A stretch of DNA of 64,000 nucleotides from SURF-28 sp034521465 (GTDB taxonomy: Bacteria; Bacteroidota; Ignavibacteria; Ignavibacteriales; Melioribacteraceae): assembly GCA_034521465.1 (NCBI GenBank), contig JAXHMN010000010.1:558001-622000 (forward strand). The letters are read 5' to 3'. Below are positions 38,550 to 49,606 of the stretch, one piece after another; the stretch's first letter is position 1, and each line of letters starts with the position of its first letter. The translations under genes and the position numbers were made by a program. The notes below the pieces were generated by a model, which was not told the origin of the DNA, made no database searches, and worked only from the letters and a program-made list of their open reading frames with translations.

Positions 38550-40217
38550 TTATGGGTTTATCGGGTCGGTTGAGTATGCGAACTCAGCAATCATTTTATA
38601 GCCAAGCTTAATTATCTTAGTCATCTTTTCGATGTTTGCCAGATCGGAGTGATCAGCAGGTCTGTGGTATTCCGGAGGAAAGCCTGCCATAAAATAGAAA
38701 ACCGGAATTCCGTGAGAGGAAAATGAAGAGTGATCGGAGCCGCCACCGGGTTGTTTTGAACCGTTGAATGAAATTTCCAAACCGAGGTCAAGTTCATCGT
38801 TAATTTTTTCGGCAAGAATTTTAAGCGGTGCGGTAGTATCAATTTCGGTGTAAGTCATTCTGCATTTAACTCCGAGCGAATCGTCATCATCGTCTCTTGA
38901 GATCATATCGTAATTGAGATTAAGTACAATCTTTTGATCATCATTATCTTTAATAAAATTATCCGCAAAATATTTAGAACCGAGTAGTCCTTTTTCTTCA
39001 CCCGTCCAACCCGCAAAAATTATTGTTCGCTTCGGTTTCACTCCCGATTCTGCAAATGCTTTTGCGAGTGTCATCATACCGACTGTTCCGGATGCATTAT
39101 CATCAGCGCCGTTCCAAATATAATCCATATTCATTCCGACGTGATCATAGTGTGCTCCAACAACAATTATTTCGTTCGGATTTTCACCTTCGATTTTTGC
39201 TAAAACATTTCTCGCTCTTACAATATTTGATTCTACTGTTGTTTTTATGTGAACGGTTTTTGTGTTCAAATTCTTTGAGCTTGGTTTTAAATTACTTGCC
39301 GTTTTTATTTCAAATTCATTTAGATCGATTTTACTTTCTTTTAATAGAAGATTAGCAACTCTCTGAGTTATTGTAAATACCGTTAGGGATGAACTGAGCG
39401 AATCGCCGGGAACAGTCATTCGTTTTCTAATTCCGGAAGAAATTCTTTCTGTTCCTTCATAATAATCGGTGTTATAACGGAAAGGATAATTTGAAGCCCA
39501 ATCAATTGCGTTATCCTTATTTAGGTCAACCTCTAAAACAGCGATTGCCCCTGCTTCTTCAGCAAAGTTGTTTTTATCCCGAGCTATTATCCAACGCCCC
39601 CATCTACTTTTGGGATCAAAGAGATCATACCCTTTTGATGAAGTGTCTTGGTGACCGGGATAACCGGCTAACCGTAAAACTATTTTTCCTTTTACATCAA
39701 CGTTTTTATAATCATTATAACCATGTTCTTCATTTTTATAACCGTAACCGACAAATACAACCGGCGCTTCCGCTTCCATTCCTATCGAAGACGGACGAAC
39801 ATCAAAATCGGTTTTGTATCGGAAATTTATTTTTTCATCAACACCATTATTCTTTGATGTAATCGATAACAGTTGTTCTTCACCGGCATCATATTCAAGC
39901 AGACTAAAGTTTTGAAAATAGGTTTCAATTTCTTGCGGATGTGCACCGGCTCTCATTTCTCGCCAGCTTGGAGTTATTGTTTTAATATCTCCGGCAGGCT
40001 GCAACCCATATATCTTGAACAAGCTTGTAATATAATCAGCGGCCATATAAGCGCCCCGCGTTCCGGTTTCCCTGCCTTCCATCCAATCACTTGCAAGGAA
40101 ATCGAGTTGCGCTTTTACCGTTGTTTCAGTAATTGCATTTAGTCCGGCTTCTTTCGATTGACCAAAAATTGAAAAAGAAAAAATTAATAGAAAAGAAAAG
40201 ATGGAAAGCAATCGCAT
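38550..40217 (-). CDS. M28 family zinc aminopeptidase with PA domain
   Basis: 555 residues, secreted (signal peptide ending SIFGQ). Residues 100-300 form a PA-type insert (APVVFVGYGYKNEEHGYNDY, VDVKGKIVLRLAGYPG). The M28 peptidase core has the five metal ligands in order: VVGAHYDHVG (His), NGADDNASGT (Asp), GWTGEEKGLLGS (Glu), NYDMISRDDDD (Asp) and EYHRPADHSD (His). It should remove N-terminal residues from peptides outside the cytoplasm. Confidence 0.9.
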   Translation of the reverse strand: MRLLSIFSFLLIFSFSIFGQSKEAGLNAITETTVKAQLDFLASDWMEGRETGTRGAYMAADYITSLFKIYGLQPAGDIKTITPSWREMRAGAHPQEIETYFQNFSLLEYDAGEEQLLSITSKNNGVDEKINFRYKTDFDVRPSSIGMEAEAPVVFVGYGYKNEEHGYNDYKNVDVKGKIVLRLAGYPGHQDTSSKGYDLFDPKSRWGRWIIARDKNNFAEEAGAIAVLEVDLNKDNAIDWASNYPFRYNTDYYEGTERISSGIRKRMTVPGDSLSSSLTVFTITQRVANLLLKESKIDLNEFEIKTASNLKPSSKNLNTKTVHIKTTVESNIVRARNVLAKIEGENPNEIIVVGAHYDHVGMNMDYIWNGADDNASGTVGMMTLAKAFAESGVKPKRTIIFAGWTGEEKGLLGSKYFADNFIKDNDDQKIVLNLNYDMISRDDDDDSLGVKCRMTYTEIDTTAPLKILAEKINDELDLGLEISFNGSKQPGGGSDHSSFSSHGIPVFYFMAGFPPEYHRPADHSDLANIEKMTKIIKLGYKMIAEFAYSTDPINP

Positions 40218-40431
40218 AATATTATCCCCGAATAATTTGTTTTAGAAAAATTAAGAAAATTGTTCTACTTAACATACCAATTCTACTATTACAACTTGAT
40301 CTTATAAGAAAATTAAAAAGATTCTGAGTGTGATTAACTTATTATTGTTGTGACTAAAATTATATTTTATTTCAGGCTAATTTTATAATTTGTTCATGAT
40401 TTTTAATTTCTCAATTAACTTGGACTGTACA

Positions 40432-40962
40432 ATGAAAAAAAACAATTACCGTTCACTTATTATTATTTTATTTGCATTAATATTCTTGCCTCACCAAAGC
40501 AATGCACAATTTGAAGTCGACAAACACCACGCCGGTCCTTCGTTAGGTTTTTACTTTCACGGAAGCTCGGTAATATTTGGTGGAAATTATGAATACGGAA
40601 TGAAGTTAAAAGATATTGGTGATATTGGCATTGGCGGTGTTTTGCGCTACTACAGCTACGATGCAGGCTGGTGGACCTACACTGATATTTTAATCGGCGC
40701 ACAAGGCAATTATCATTTTAGATTAGACAACAAAAAACTGGATCCGTGGGCGGGGATATTAATTGCTTACGATGCTGGCTCAGTTGATTACGATGGACCG
40801 AACGATCCATTTTGGAGTGAACCTACTTACGGTGGCTTTTGGATTGGCTTACACGGCGGTATGCGATATTGGATTTCTCCCAATCTGGCTATCTCGGGTA
40901 GACTAGGTTTCGGTTCTTACAGTTACAGTGCTCTTGATGTTGGAGTAGATTTTAAGTTTTAG
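40432..40962 (+). CDS. Outer-membrane beta-barrel-like protein
   Basis: 176 residues with a signal peptide (IIILFALIFLPHQSNAQ). Alternating aromatic strands (HAGPSLGFYFHGSSVIFGG, DIGIGGVLRYYSYDAGWW, YGGFWIGLHGGMRYWI) and an aromatic last residue (VGVDFKF) point to a small OmpA-like or OMP_b-brl barrel. No peptidoglycan domain. ATG 40432 is chosen because the leader starts there. Confidence 0.75.
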   Translation: MKKNNYRSLIIILFALIFLPHQSNAQFEVDKHHAGPSLGFYFHGSSVIFGGNYEYGMKLKDIGDIGIGGVLRYYSYDAGWWTYTDILIGAQGNYHFRLDNKKLDPWAGILIAYDAGSVDYDGPNDPFWSEPTYGGFWIGLHGGMRYWISPNLAISGRLGFGSYSYSALDVGVDFKF

Positions 40963-40977
40963 TTATACCGAAACAAT

Positions 40978-41018
40978 TGTCATTCTTCATCCATTTTATA
41001 TCTGGGTGGAGAATGACA
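40978..41018 (+). terminator. Hairpin after the barrel gene
   Basis: TGTCATTCT and AGAATGACA pair around a 23-base loop that pairs partly itself. No clear U-tract, so it may be a dispersed hairpin repeat rather than a terminator. Confidence 0.4.
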
Positions 41019-41128
41019 GTTCCATTAACACAATTTATTTTTTTTGTTTCGTTATATTGCTTCACTATCCGCAGACCTGTCTTTTTATAGACACAATAAT
41101 TATTATTAAATTCAAACGAGGAGTTGGA

Positions 41129-42798
41129 ATGCCGATCTATTTCACGAACAAAATTAAATTTCTATTGATCATATTGTCTGCGTTTTTTCTCGTTAATTGC
41201 GATCAAAATAATTACGAGATAGAAAAAGAAAATGTTGAAGAAGCCAGCGAAGTCATCGGATTATCATTCACTGAAGCTGAACGAGATTCAATGCTGGAAT
41301 TATTATCCGAATACAGAAGTATGTACGATACTCTTCGCTCAGTAAAACTTCCCAACGATATTCCACCGGCAATAAATTTCAATCCGGTTCCGATAGGTAA
41401 AACATTTGATAAAACTCAGCAGCCTCTTGAATTTGAAAATTATTCGGAGACCATTCTACCGGTTAATGCAAACGATCTCGCATATTATTCGATTGGGGAA
41501 TTAGCTTATTTAATTAGGACGAAACAGATTAGTTCACTCCAATTAATCTCACATATCATTTTAAGTCGGTTAAAAGAATACGGACCAAAGATTGAAAGTG
41601 TAATTACACTTAACCGAAGAACTTGCAATGAAGCAAGCAGAAAAAGCAGATAAAGAAATTGCTGCCGGAAACTATAAAGGAATGCTTCACGGAATTCCTT
41701 ACGGTGCAAAGGACTTACTTGCTGTTAAAGATTACAAAACAACTTGGGGTGCAGAGCCTTTTAAAGATCAGGAATTTGAAGAGAACGCCGAAGTTGTAAA
41801 TCGTTTAGAAGAAGCCGGTGCCGTTCTTTGCGCAAAACTTACAATGGGTGCGCTTGCCTGGGGTGATATTTGGTTCGGTGGTAAAACAAGAAATCCTTGG
41901 AATGTTGAAGAAGGATCGAGTGGTTCTTCAGCAGGTTCGGCTGCTTCTGTTTCTGCAGGACTTCTTCCTTTCGCAATCGGTACCGAAACTTGGGGTTCTA
42001 TAGTTTCTCCTTCCACGGTAACCGGAGTCTAGCGGATTGCGTCCAACTTACGGAAGAGTAAGCAGAACCGGTGCAATGGCATTAAGCTGGACAATGGATA
42101 AAATTGGACCGATTTGCAGAAACGCTGAGGATCTCGCAATTGTTTTTAACGCACTTTATGGTCCTGATGGAAAAGACCAAACACTTGTTGATTTGCCGTT
42201 TAATTACAATAGCGAAATTGATTTTTCAAAGTTGAAAATCGGTTACTTAAAAACAGATTTGGAAGAAGATGAAATATTTCATAAAAGTGATTCGTTGACC
42301 ATCGAAACATTTAGAAAATTGGGAGCGGAATTAATTCCAATCGAGCTGCCTAAAACACCTTCGTATGAAATTTCATTTATATTAAATGCAGAAGCAGCTG
42401 CCGCATTCGATGAATTAACTCGTTCAAATAAAGATGATTTGTTGGTACGGCAAATTTCAAATGCATGGCCGAATGTTTTCCGTGCTTCACGTTTTATTCC
42501 GGCGGTTGAATACATAAATGCAAATAGAGTTAGATATAAATTGATACAAGAAATGAATGAGTTGATGGAAAAGGTTGATTTTTATATTGCGCCATCCTGG
42601 TGGGGGAATAACTTGATACTTACAAATCTTACCGGGCACCCTTGCGTTGTTATACCGAACGGTTTTAAAGACGGAGTTCCCACAAGTATAACTTTAATAG
42701 GAGATTTATACGATGAAGGGACAATAATTTCAGCGGCGCATAAATTTCAAAGTATAACAGATTATCATTTACAGCAGCCACAGAATTTTTTGGAGTAG
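41129..42798 (+). CDS. Lipoprotein amidase (amidase signature family), two frameshifts
   Basis: Start ATG 41129 follows GAGGAGTTGGA. The leader ends FFLVNCDQ, a lipobox, so this enzyme is exported, unlike GatA. The amidase signature triad is complete: Lys in GIPYGAKDLLAV, the Ser-rich loop EEGSSGSSAGSAASVSAG with the bridging Ser, and the nucleophile in GTETWGSIVSPS. Shifts lie near 41625 and 42030 (STVTGV then RPTYGRVSRTGAM). C-terminal IAPSWWGNNLILTNLTGHP is the usual end. It is about 556 residues and should hydrolyse an extracellular amide, possibly a peptide amide. Confidence 0.85.
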
Positions 42799-43066
42799 AG
42801 TGTAATCAAAAAGTTAGGGTGCGTCATTCTGACAGTTACACAACAAACTCTTTATCCGTGGGGAGCTTGGGCCAGCATCCTCAAGATTTAAAAATTTCTC
42901 GAGAATAATCTAATTCTCAAGGTAATAACCCGCCAAAAGATGTAGTTCCACTTTCATCCTTTTGCCCGATTGTTGTATAGTCCGCTTATAGATAACTTTG
43001 AAGCATTCAAGAAATAACAACTTGAATTAGCTGTTTTAACACTTACTAACACACGGAGGAGGTATT

Positions 43067-43828
43067 ATGAAATTCAATAAACTAATTATGTTATGTATGT
43101 TGGTGACCGGATTACTGCTAACCAGTTGTGATGAATCATCCGATCCTGTAGAGCCGGAAGATAGTATGGGCAAATTAGCTGTTTTCTCTACACCTGCCGG
43201 AGCTAAAATTTATTTGGATGGAACAGATACAAACTTACTTACTCCCGACACAGTTGAAACTGAAGCCGGTTTATACAATTTGAGACTTGAAGCCGAAGAT
43301 TATCAAGATACAACCTTCTCAATCTCAATTTCAGCAAACCAAATTGGAGTTGTAAATGTTTCATTAAAAGAAGATCGTGAATTAACATTCTACGGTGAAG
43401 TTACAATTTATGAAACATTAAATTCTACTGTAAACCAGCCAAGCGGAATTGACTTGAGCACAGGTGTAGCGCAAGGAATCGCAGAATCAAATAACGAGCG
43501 CAATACAATTGATGTTTATTATTCTTCAAATGAAGGAAGAATAGTACGCAGTGCTCACTTAGTGCAGCAGATTGATCCGCTATACAGAATTACTTATTTC
43601 TTTGTTGGCAGTAGCAGTGACTTAAATGATGGAGTTAATTCTCCAATGCAAGATGCTTCTTGGGACGATGGAATGGATGATGATGAAAATAATTATACAT
43701 TTCTTTATGATGATGATGGTCACTATTCTAAGCTGAGGATTGTTGAAAGAGGTACTGCCAGTAACGGTGTACAATGGCTCAAAGTTGAATGGTGGTTTAA
43801 TGAAAAGAATGATAATAGAAATTTCTAA
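43067..43828 (+). CDS. PEGA-domain lipoprotein
   Basis: 253 residues, lipobox LLLTSCDE. Residues 34-100 form a PEGA domain (GKLAVFSTPAGAKIYLDGTD, then AGLYNLRLEAEDYQD), a surface beta-sandwich. The rest is a beta-rich domain I do not recognise, ending with an acidic segment (SWDDGMDDDENNYTFLYDDD). Strong ribosome binding site GGAGG. The 268 bases upstream hold no gene. Confidence 0.75.
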   Translation: MKFNKLIMLCMLVTGLLLTSCDESSDPVEPEDSMGKLAVFSTPAGAKIYLDGTDTNLLTPDTVETEAGLYNLRLEAEDYQDTTFSISISANQIGVVNVSLKEDRELTFYGEVTIYETLNSTVNQPSGIDLSTGVAQGIAESNNERNTIDVYYSSNEGRIVRSAHLVQQIDPLYRITYFFVGSSSDLNDGVNSPMQDASWDDGMDDDENNYTFLYDDDGHYSKLRIVERGTASNGVQWLKVEWWFNEKNDNRNF

Positions 43829-43913
43829 ATCATTTTTGGGGCTGCAAAAAGAAAAAGGTTTTTGATTAAAGCAGCCACAGTATTTTTGGAGCAGCTATTT
43901 TCTACTATAATTG

Positions 43914-43989
43914 CCCCGCGCTTTAGCGCGGGGATAAGTCTACAAAGGATTTTGGGCTTTAGCCCCATTCCCTGCATTTAATGGGGCTA
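43914..43989. repeat. Two strong hairpins in the PEGA-clpB gap
   Basis: CCCCGCGCT-tt-AGCGCGGGG (43914-43933) is followed by TAGCCCCATT (43960-43969) pairing with AATGGGGCTA (43980-43989). The first arm of the second is part of GGGCTTTAGCCCCAT, also found near 13912. Convergent genes end on both sides, so they may also serve as terminators. Confidence 0.65.
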
Positions 43990-44084
43990 TCCGAAGGATC
44001 ACTTTGTGAAAGTCCGTTTAAGTGTTTGCATTTTCCTCCGACCACTTGGCGAATCCATCCCTTCGGGAGAAGCGGACGGAAATA

Positions 44085-46704
44085 TTACTTCTTACTAAAC
44101 TGTAATTTTCCACCGCCGTCATAACTCATTACAACTGTATCTCCGGCTGAAAAGTTATTCATCAACAATTCCGTAGCAAGCGGATTTGTAATGTATTTTT
44201 GTATAGTTCGTTTCAACGGACGTGCGCCGTAAGTTACATCATAACCTAAATTTATTATGAAATCTTTCACTTCGTCTTCCACTTCCATCTCAATGTTTTT
44301 ATCGGCTAACATTTTCGCAACTCGCTGAAGCTGAATATCGATAATTCCTTTCAACTCGGATTTCAACAATGGTTTGAAGAGAACTATTTCATCTATTCGA
44401 TTTAAGAACTCGGGACGAATAGTTTGTCTTAACATTTCGCCTAATTCAGATTTCAGTTCACCCATAACATCTTCAATGTTTTCTTCTGTCACGTTTGCTA
44501 CTTTCTCTTGTATCAAGTGTGAGCCGATATTTGAAGTCATTATGATAATTGTATTTTTGAAATCAACAGTTCTTCCTTGGTTGTCCGTCAATCTTCCTTC
44601 ATCTAATAATTGAAGAAGCACATTGAAAACTTCGGGATGAGCTTTTTCAATTTCATCTAAAAGCAATAACGGAGTAAGGTCTTCTTCGAACCGCTTCGGT
44701 TAATTGTCCGCCTTCTTCATAACCAACATATCCCGGCGGTGCACCGATCAATCGAGAAACTGAAAACTTTTCCATGTACTCAGACATATCAATTCGCACC
44801 ATTGCACTTTCATCGTTGAATAGAAAATCTGCAAGCGAGCGCGCAAGTTCTGTTTTACCAACGCCGGTTGTTCCGATAAAAATGAATGATCCAATCGGAC
44901 GATTCACATCCTGCATCCCGGCTCTTGATCTGCGGATCGCATCAGATACTGCTTCAACCGCTGTATCTTGTCCGACAACTCTTTTGTGAAGTTCATCTTC
45001 CATTCTAAGCAGTTTACTTCTTTCACTTTCGAGCATTCTGTTTACAGGAATGCCTGTCCATTTAGCAACTACTTCAGCTATATCTTCCGCCTCAACTTCT
45101 TCTTTTAACATTCTCTTTTCTTTTTGAAGTTCAGCTAATTCTTTTGTCTCGGTTTCCAGTTTTTTCTGAAGATCGTTTATTACTCCGTAACGAAGTTCAG
45201 CTACTTTTGCTAAATTGCCTTCGCGTTCGTAACGTTCGGCTTCAACTTTTGTGTTTTCGATATCGCTTTTCATCGTGCGGATCATTTGAATCTTATCGCG
45301 CTCCAACTGCCAATGACCTTTCAAGCTGTTTCGCTGTTCTTCCAAATCACTTAACTCTTTTTTGATTTCATCCAGCCGTGACTTTGACTCTACATCCTTC
45401 TCCCTTTTTAACGCTTCTTTTTCAACTTCAAGCTGACGCACCTTTCGCTCAATTACATCAAGCTCTTCCGGCATCGAGTCAATTTCGATTCTTAGCTTTG
45501 AAGCTGCTTCATCAATTAAGTCAATTGCTTTATCGGGAAGGAATCTATCTGTTATATATCTGTTTGAAAGCTGAACTGCGGCAACAATTGCTCCATCCGT
45601 AATTCGAACACCGTGATGAACTTCGTAACGTTCTTTAAGTCCGCGCAAAATTGAAATCGCATCTTCCTCGTTAGGTTCGGGAACGTTTACCGGTTGAAAT
45701 CTTCTTTCGAGTGCTGCATCTTTTTCGATGTACTTCTTATATTCTTTTAAAGTAGTTGCGCCGATTGCATGAAGTTCGCCACGGGCAAGTGCAGGTTTCA
45801 ATATATTTGCAGCATCCATTGCGCCTTCTGTTTTACCGGCGCCGACAAGTAAATGAAGTTCGTCGATGAAAAGAATTATTTCACCTTCGGATTCTTGCAC
45901 TTCTTTAACGACAGCTTTTACACGCTCTTCAAATTGTCCGCGGAATTGTGTACCCGCAACAAGCGCACCCAAATCGAGCGCCATAATAGTTTTTGTTTTG
46001 AGAGTTTCCGAAACGTCACCGGAAACAATTCTATGTGCGAGTCCCTCTGCTATTGCGGTTTTACCGACTCCCGGTTCACCAATTAAAACCGGATTGTTTT
46101 TTGTTCTTCGTGAAAGAACTTGTAGCACTCTTCGTATCTCTTCATCACGACCGATCACCGGATCGAGTTTACCTTCTTTTGCAAGTTCGTTTAAGTCGCG
46201 CCCGTATTTCTTTAACGATTGATAAGTATCTTCCGGATTTTGCGAAGTAACTCTTTGATTGCCTCTTATATCTTTCAGCGCATTCAACAAAACATTCTTT
46301 GTAATACCGTTGTCGTTTAAGAGTTTACCGGCTTTACCTTTTTCTTCCGAAAGCGTGAGTAGAATATGTTCGGATGAAATGTATTCATCCTTTAGATTTT
46401 TTGCTTCTTTAGCAGCGTTGTCAAAAAGCCGTGCACTGTTTTGCGAGAGCTGTTGATTACCGACTCCTGCGCCGGTTACCTCGGGGAAGTTTTCGATTAC
46501 TCCCGTTACTTTTATCTTAAGTTGATTGATGTTGGCTCCCGCTTTTTGCAATAAAGAAGAAGCAACATTGTCGCTGTCCTGCAGCATTGCCGCAAGAATG
46601 TGTTCCGGTTCAACAACTTGATTGTTGTAATTCTGCGCAATCTCAACAGCATTCTGCACCGTCTCCTGTGCCTTCACCGTAAATTTGTTAAAATTAAATG
46701 CCAT
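44085..46704 (-). CDS. clpB: ClpB disaggregase, frameshifted near 44665
   Basis: About 873 residues, normal ClpB length. Two Clp_N repeats (KFTVKAQETVQNAVEIAQNY, SSEHILLTL), NBD1 with Walker A GEPGVGKTAIAEGL and Walker B IILFIDELHLLVGAG, the long coiled-coil middle domain (LDVIERKVRQLEVEKEALKR onward), NBD2 with Walker A GTTGVGKTELAR, sensor and the C-terminal VTYGARPLKRTIQKYI. ClpB hexamers pull proteins out of aggregates with the DnaK system. The shift interrupts the second Walker B (SVLLLDEIEKAHPEVFN). A heat-shock gene is unlikely to be dead, so the break is probably an indel. Start ATG 46704 after GAGGTG. No CIRCE element is visible upstream. Confidence 0.95.
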
Positions 46705-46899
46705 GATTTATCACCTCGTTTTCATATCAATTAATAAATATCATAAATATATCCGAATAAGTAAATCATGGAATAATACAGCGAAACTTAGATAAAAGTT
46801 TCAAAACTGCGATAGAGGCTTATTTAACTGTTGCAGTTTAAAGAAATGATTCGTACGTTGAATTAAGACTTTGGGGACTTGTTAGAATAGGGAACAGTC

Positions 46900-48531
46900 A
46901 TGTCAAACATATTATTACTTACAATTTCATTTGTATTATTTTTCTTTTCAAATAATGTCGCTCAACAAAGTTCTTATTATGATTGGGCAAATAACGGTTT
47001 TGAATTTGGCGTAGGAGATAAGTTAAACGTAGTTGTTATGGCAACCGACTCCGAAGGCAACCTTATTAACGCAGGAAGCTACACTCAATTTTCCGATTAC
47101 CCATATGTTCATAAAATTTCTCCCAACGGAGATTTTATTTGGAAACTCAACGATCAAACCGAAGGGAGAATCTTAAATCTATTGGTTGATGAAAACGATA
47201 ACATTTTTGTAGCCGGTTATTATTACACCGCCTTTCCTATTTCTTCCGAGGATACTCTCTTTGTTCAAAAAATAAACTCAATAAACAACGTAGCTCAAGT
47301 TGAATGGACTTACAAAATTCCAATTGGTGATGACAATACAAATATTGTAAATAGAAATCTTTCCTTAGCTAATCTTAATTCGGAAATCGTAGTAACCGGA
47401 ATTAGTGTTAACTCCAATTCACTTGCTGAAGTTTTAACGATTAAGATTAACGAAGACGGCACGGAACTTTGGAGCAAAACATATTCCAACAATGATATGA
47501 ATGATGTATCACCCAAAGCAATGGATTTAGATTATTTAGGAAACATATATATCTGTGCCAATTCCCGCATAGACGAAAGCAATTCAGTTCAATTAATAAA
47601 ATATGATTCGGATGGAGCTTTGCTGTGGGAGAAAAACATTTCAAGTGAACTTGGCTCTAAAGTCTTTGCTGTAGATCTTAAACAAAACAATAATGCTTTA
47701 TGGGTGGGTATAGAATCGGATGAAAATTTATTCTTGATGAAATACGATTTGGAAAGTGAAATGTTGTGGGATTTTTCATTGAATAACACAAAAGATAAAC
47801 TCGGGATTATCGTTGATGATACACAGAATCTTTTTGCTGTCTGCGCAGACAGTATTTACAAATTAAGTTCAGCGGGTGATTTAACCTCAAGCACTGAATT
47901 ACCTTTAAATAATACTGTTGATTATTCATACTTTGCTGTAGATAGCGACAACTCTATTTATGTGGTTGGACAAAAAGATAACTTCTTTCTTACAAAAATC
48001 ACTTCCGAGTTAATAGTAGATATTTCGTTTGAAACAGTCTGGGATGATCCGCAGAATCTTCATACAGAATCAAGCAATCCGAAAGCAGTTCTTCATTCAG
48101 AACATGGAATTTTTATTTCCGGCGAAGCTATGATTTATGATTCGACTAATTTCAACTCGCATCCGGTTCAGGTAACTATTAAATACTCCCAATTACCAAC
48201 CAGTGTTGATTTGAGCGAGTCAACACCAATAAATTTTCATTTAGCACAAAACTACCCAAACCCATTTAACCCAACAACAACTATAAAATTTAACATTCCC
48301 ACTGTAGAGACGGGGCATGCCCCGTCTCAACAGACGAGCTTAATTGTCTACGACATTCTCGGAAGAGAAATAAAAACTCTCATCAACAAACAACTCGAGC
48401 CAGGCGAATACGAAGTTGAATTCGATGGATCAGATTTATCTAGTGGAATCGATTTTTACCGGCTTACCGCAAATGAGTTTGTTCAAACTAGAAAAATGCT
48501 GCTTACCGGTGATAGATTGGTCGTACTTTAA
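46900..48531 (+). CDS. Secreted beta-propeller-like protein with T9SS sorting domain
   Basis: 543 residues with signal peptide (VLFFFSNNVAQQ). The body has seven or so repeats of the SBBP/propeller type (DSEGNLINAGSYTQFSDYPY, DENDNIFVAGYYYTAFPI, DYLGNIYICANSRIDESNSV, DSDNSIYVVGQKDNFFLTKI). The last 90 residues are a type IX secretion sorting domain: FHLAQNYPNPFNPTTTIKFN ... YDILGREIKTLINKQLEPGE. Inside it lies the palindrome-coded segment VETGHAPS (48304-48328). The extreme end, TGDRLVVL after RKMLL, is not family sequence and belongs to the inserted IS fragment. Confidence 0.8.
   Translation: MSNILLLTISFVLFFFSNNVAQQSSYYDWANNGFEFGVGDKLNVVVMATDSEGNLINAGSYTQFSDYPYVHKISPNGDFIWKLNDQTEGRILNLLVDENDNIFVAGYYYTAFPISSEDTLFVQKINSINNVAQVEWTYKIPIGDDNTNIVNRNLSLANLNSEIVVTGISVNSNSLAEVLTIKINEDGTELWSKTYSNNDMNDVSPKAMDLDYLGNIYICANSRIDESNSVQLIKYDSDGALLWEKNISSELGSKVFAVDLKQNNNALWVGIESDENLFLMKYDLESEMLWDFSLNNTKDKLGIIVDDTQNLFAVCADSIYKLSSAGDLTSSTELPLNNTVDYSYFAVDSDNSIYVVGQKDNFFLTKITSELIVDISFETVWDDPQNLHTESSNPKAVLHSEHGIFISGEAMIYDSTNFNSHPVQVTIKYSQLPTSVDLSESTPINFHLAQNYPNPFNPTTTIKFNIPTVETGHAPSQQTSLIVYDILGREIKTLINKQLEPGEYEVEFDGSDLSSGIDFYRLTANEFVQTRKMLLTGDRLVVL
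48304..48328. repeat. Palindromic repeat inside a T9SS sorting domain
   Basis: GAGACGGGGCA and TGCCCCGTCTC are perfect 11-bp arms with no loop (48307-48328), preceded by GTA. The sequence is in frame and adds VETGHAPS to the protein. The same palindrome lies at 60916-60943 in the second T9SS protein of the window. Confidence 0.8.
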
Positions 48532-49575
48532 GATCAGTCTTCGATATTCTAAAAGCTTTTTCAATTTGCCATAGATGTTTGTAGTTTTCAATTACCTCTT
48601 CCTTACTTATTTCTGAGTTTGTTATATACCCTTTAAGTCCATCCCAATGACCATCTGCCTTAAATTTTTCATAATCGATAGTTATCTTAACAGTACCATC
48701 GATTTTAAGATATTTGTTGTAACCACGATTGTTTAGATGTTTTTTAGTGAGTCGTTGCTTTTCTAATAATTTCTCGAGTTTCTTTAATCCCTTTTGTCGA
48801 TTTTGAGCATCTTTTTTTGCTCTTGATAAACTGTAGTTGACTATCAAATTGGTGTTTTCATCACGCTTTATTAATATGCTTTGACCATTGCTGAAGTGAT
48901 GAGAAAGTATTTTGTTTTTTATTTGATCCGATTCATTTTTTATTCTTCCGCCAAGAATAAACTCATAATCTTTTTCTATGAGTTCGGCAACGTTCTTTTT
49001 CGAAAGCATTGCAGCGTCCGCAATTATTACTAATTTCTTTAAGTCATATTTCTGCTTAAATGATTCTATAACCGGAATCATTGTATGTCCTTCAAACTTA
49101 TTGCCTTCAAATACTTCATAGGCTAACGGGTAACCATCTATACTTACTAATAACCCTAATATGATTTGCGGCGATTGATGTTTCCCGTCCTTCGAAAAGC
49201 CCGTCTTCCTTAAATCATCTTCATCTGAAGATTCAAAATATATTGTCGTTACATCATAGAAGACAATACTTAAATTCCCTTTGAAGAGTTTCAAGGTATG
49301 GTTAAAGCTGATTTGTTCTACTTTCGATTTTTGTTTTGATTCCAGTTTATCTAAATATCGATATATCTTATCTACTTCTAGTTGTTTATTCTTGTAGCGT
49401 AGAAGATATTCGCTTGTCTTGAGTTTGCTCAGTGGAAATACTATCCGGCTGATGACTAATTCTTTGAATAATTCTTCTTCTATTTCATTGAACCCTATTT
49501 CATCGTAGAGCTTTCCTAAAATTAACTGCTTTTGAGATAACTCGAGTAACTCATTACAACTTACCTGCTTTCTTA
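48508..49575 (-). mobile_element. Internal fragment of an IS1634-family transposase
   Basis: The minus frame reads GKLYDEIGFNEIEEELFKEL, VFYDVTTIYFESSDEDDLRK (DDE-type first Asp region), IIADAAMLSKKN (second Asp) and YKHLWQIEKAFRISKTDLKV followed by RPIYHR, typical of IS1634 transposases (Glu in QIEKAF). The N-terminal about 100 residues and the C-terminal part after RPIYHR are missing, as are both inverted repeats. The open frame continues to 49753 only because it overlaps the glycoside hydrolase gene antisense. The fragment sits exactly between the end of the T9SS gene and the start of the hydrolase. Confidence 0.8.
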
Positions 49576-49606
49576 TTACATTTACAGATATGAAAGCAGG
49601 TAAGTT
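49558..49606. repeat. 15-bp perfect inverted repeat at the IS/hydrolase junction
   Basis: AACTTACCTGCTTTC (49558-49572) and GAAAGCAGGTAAGTT (49592-49606) pair perfectly around 19 bases. One arm lies in the transposase frame, the other includes the second and third codons of the hydrolase gene. It may be a sign of an inverted or chimeric junction. Confidence 0.7.

Noticed and set aside
46705..46899. CIRCE heat-shock operator before clpB
   Set aside because: No TTAGCACTC-N9-GAGTGCTAA or close variant is present in the 195-base gap.
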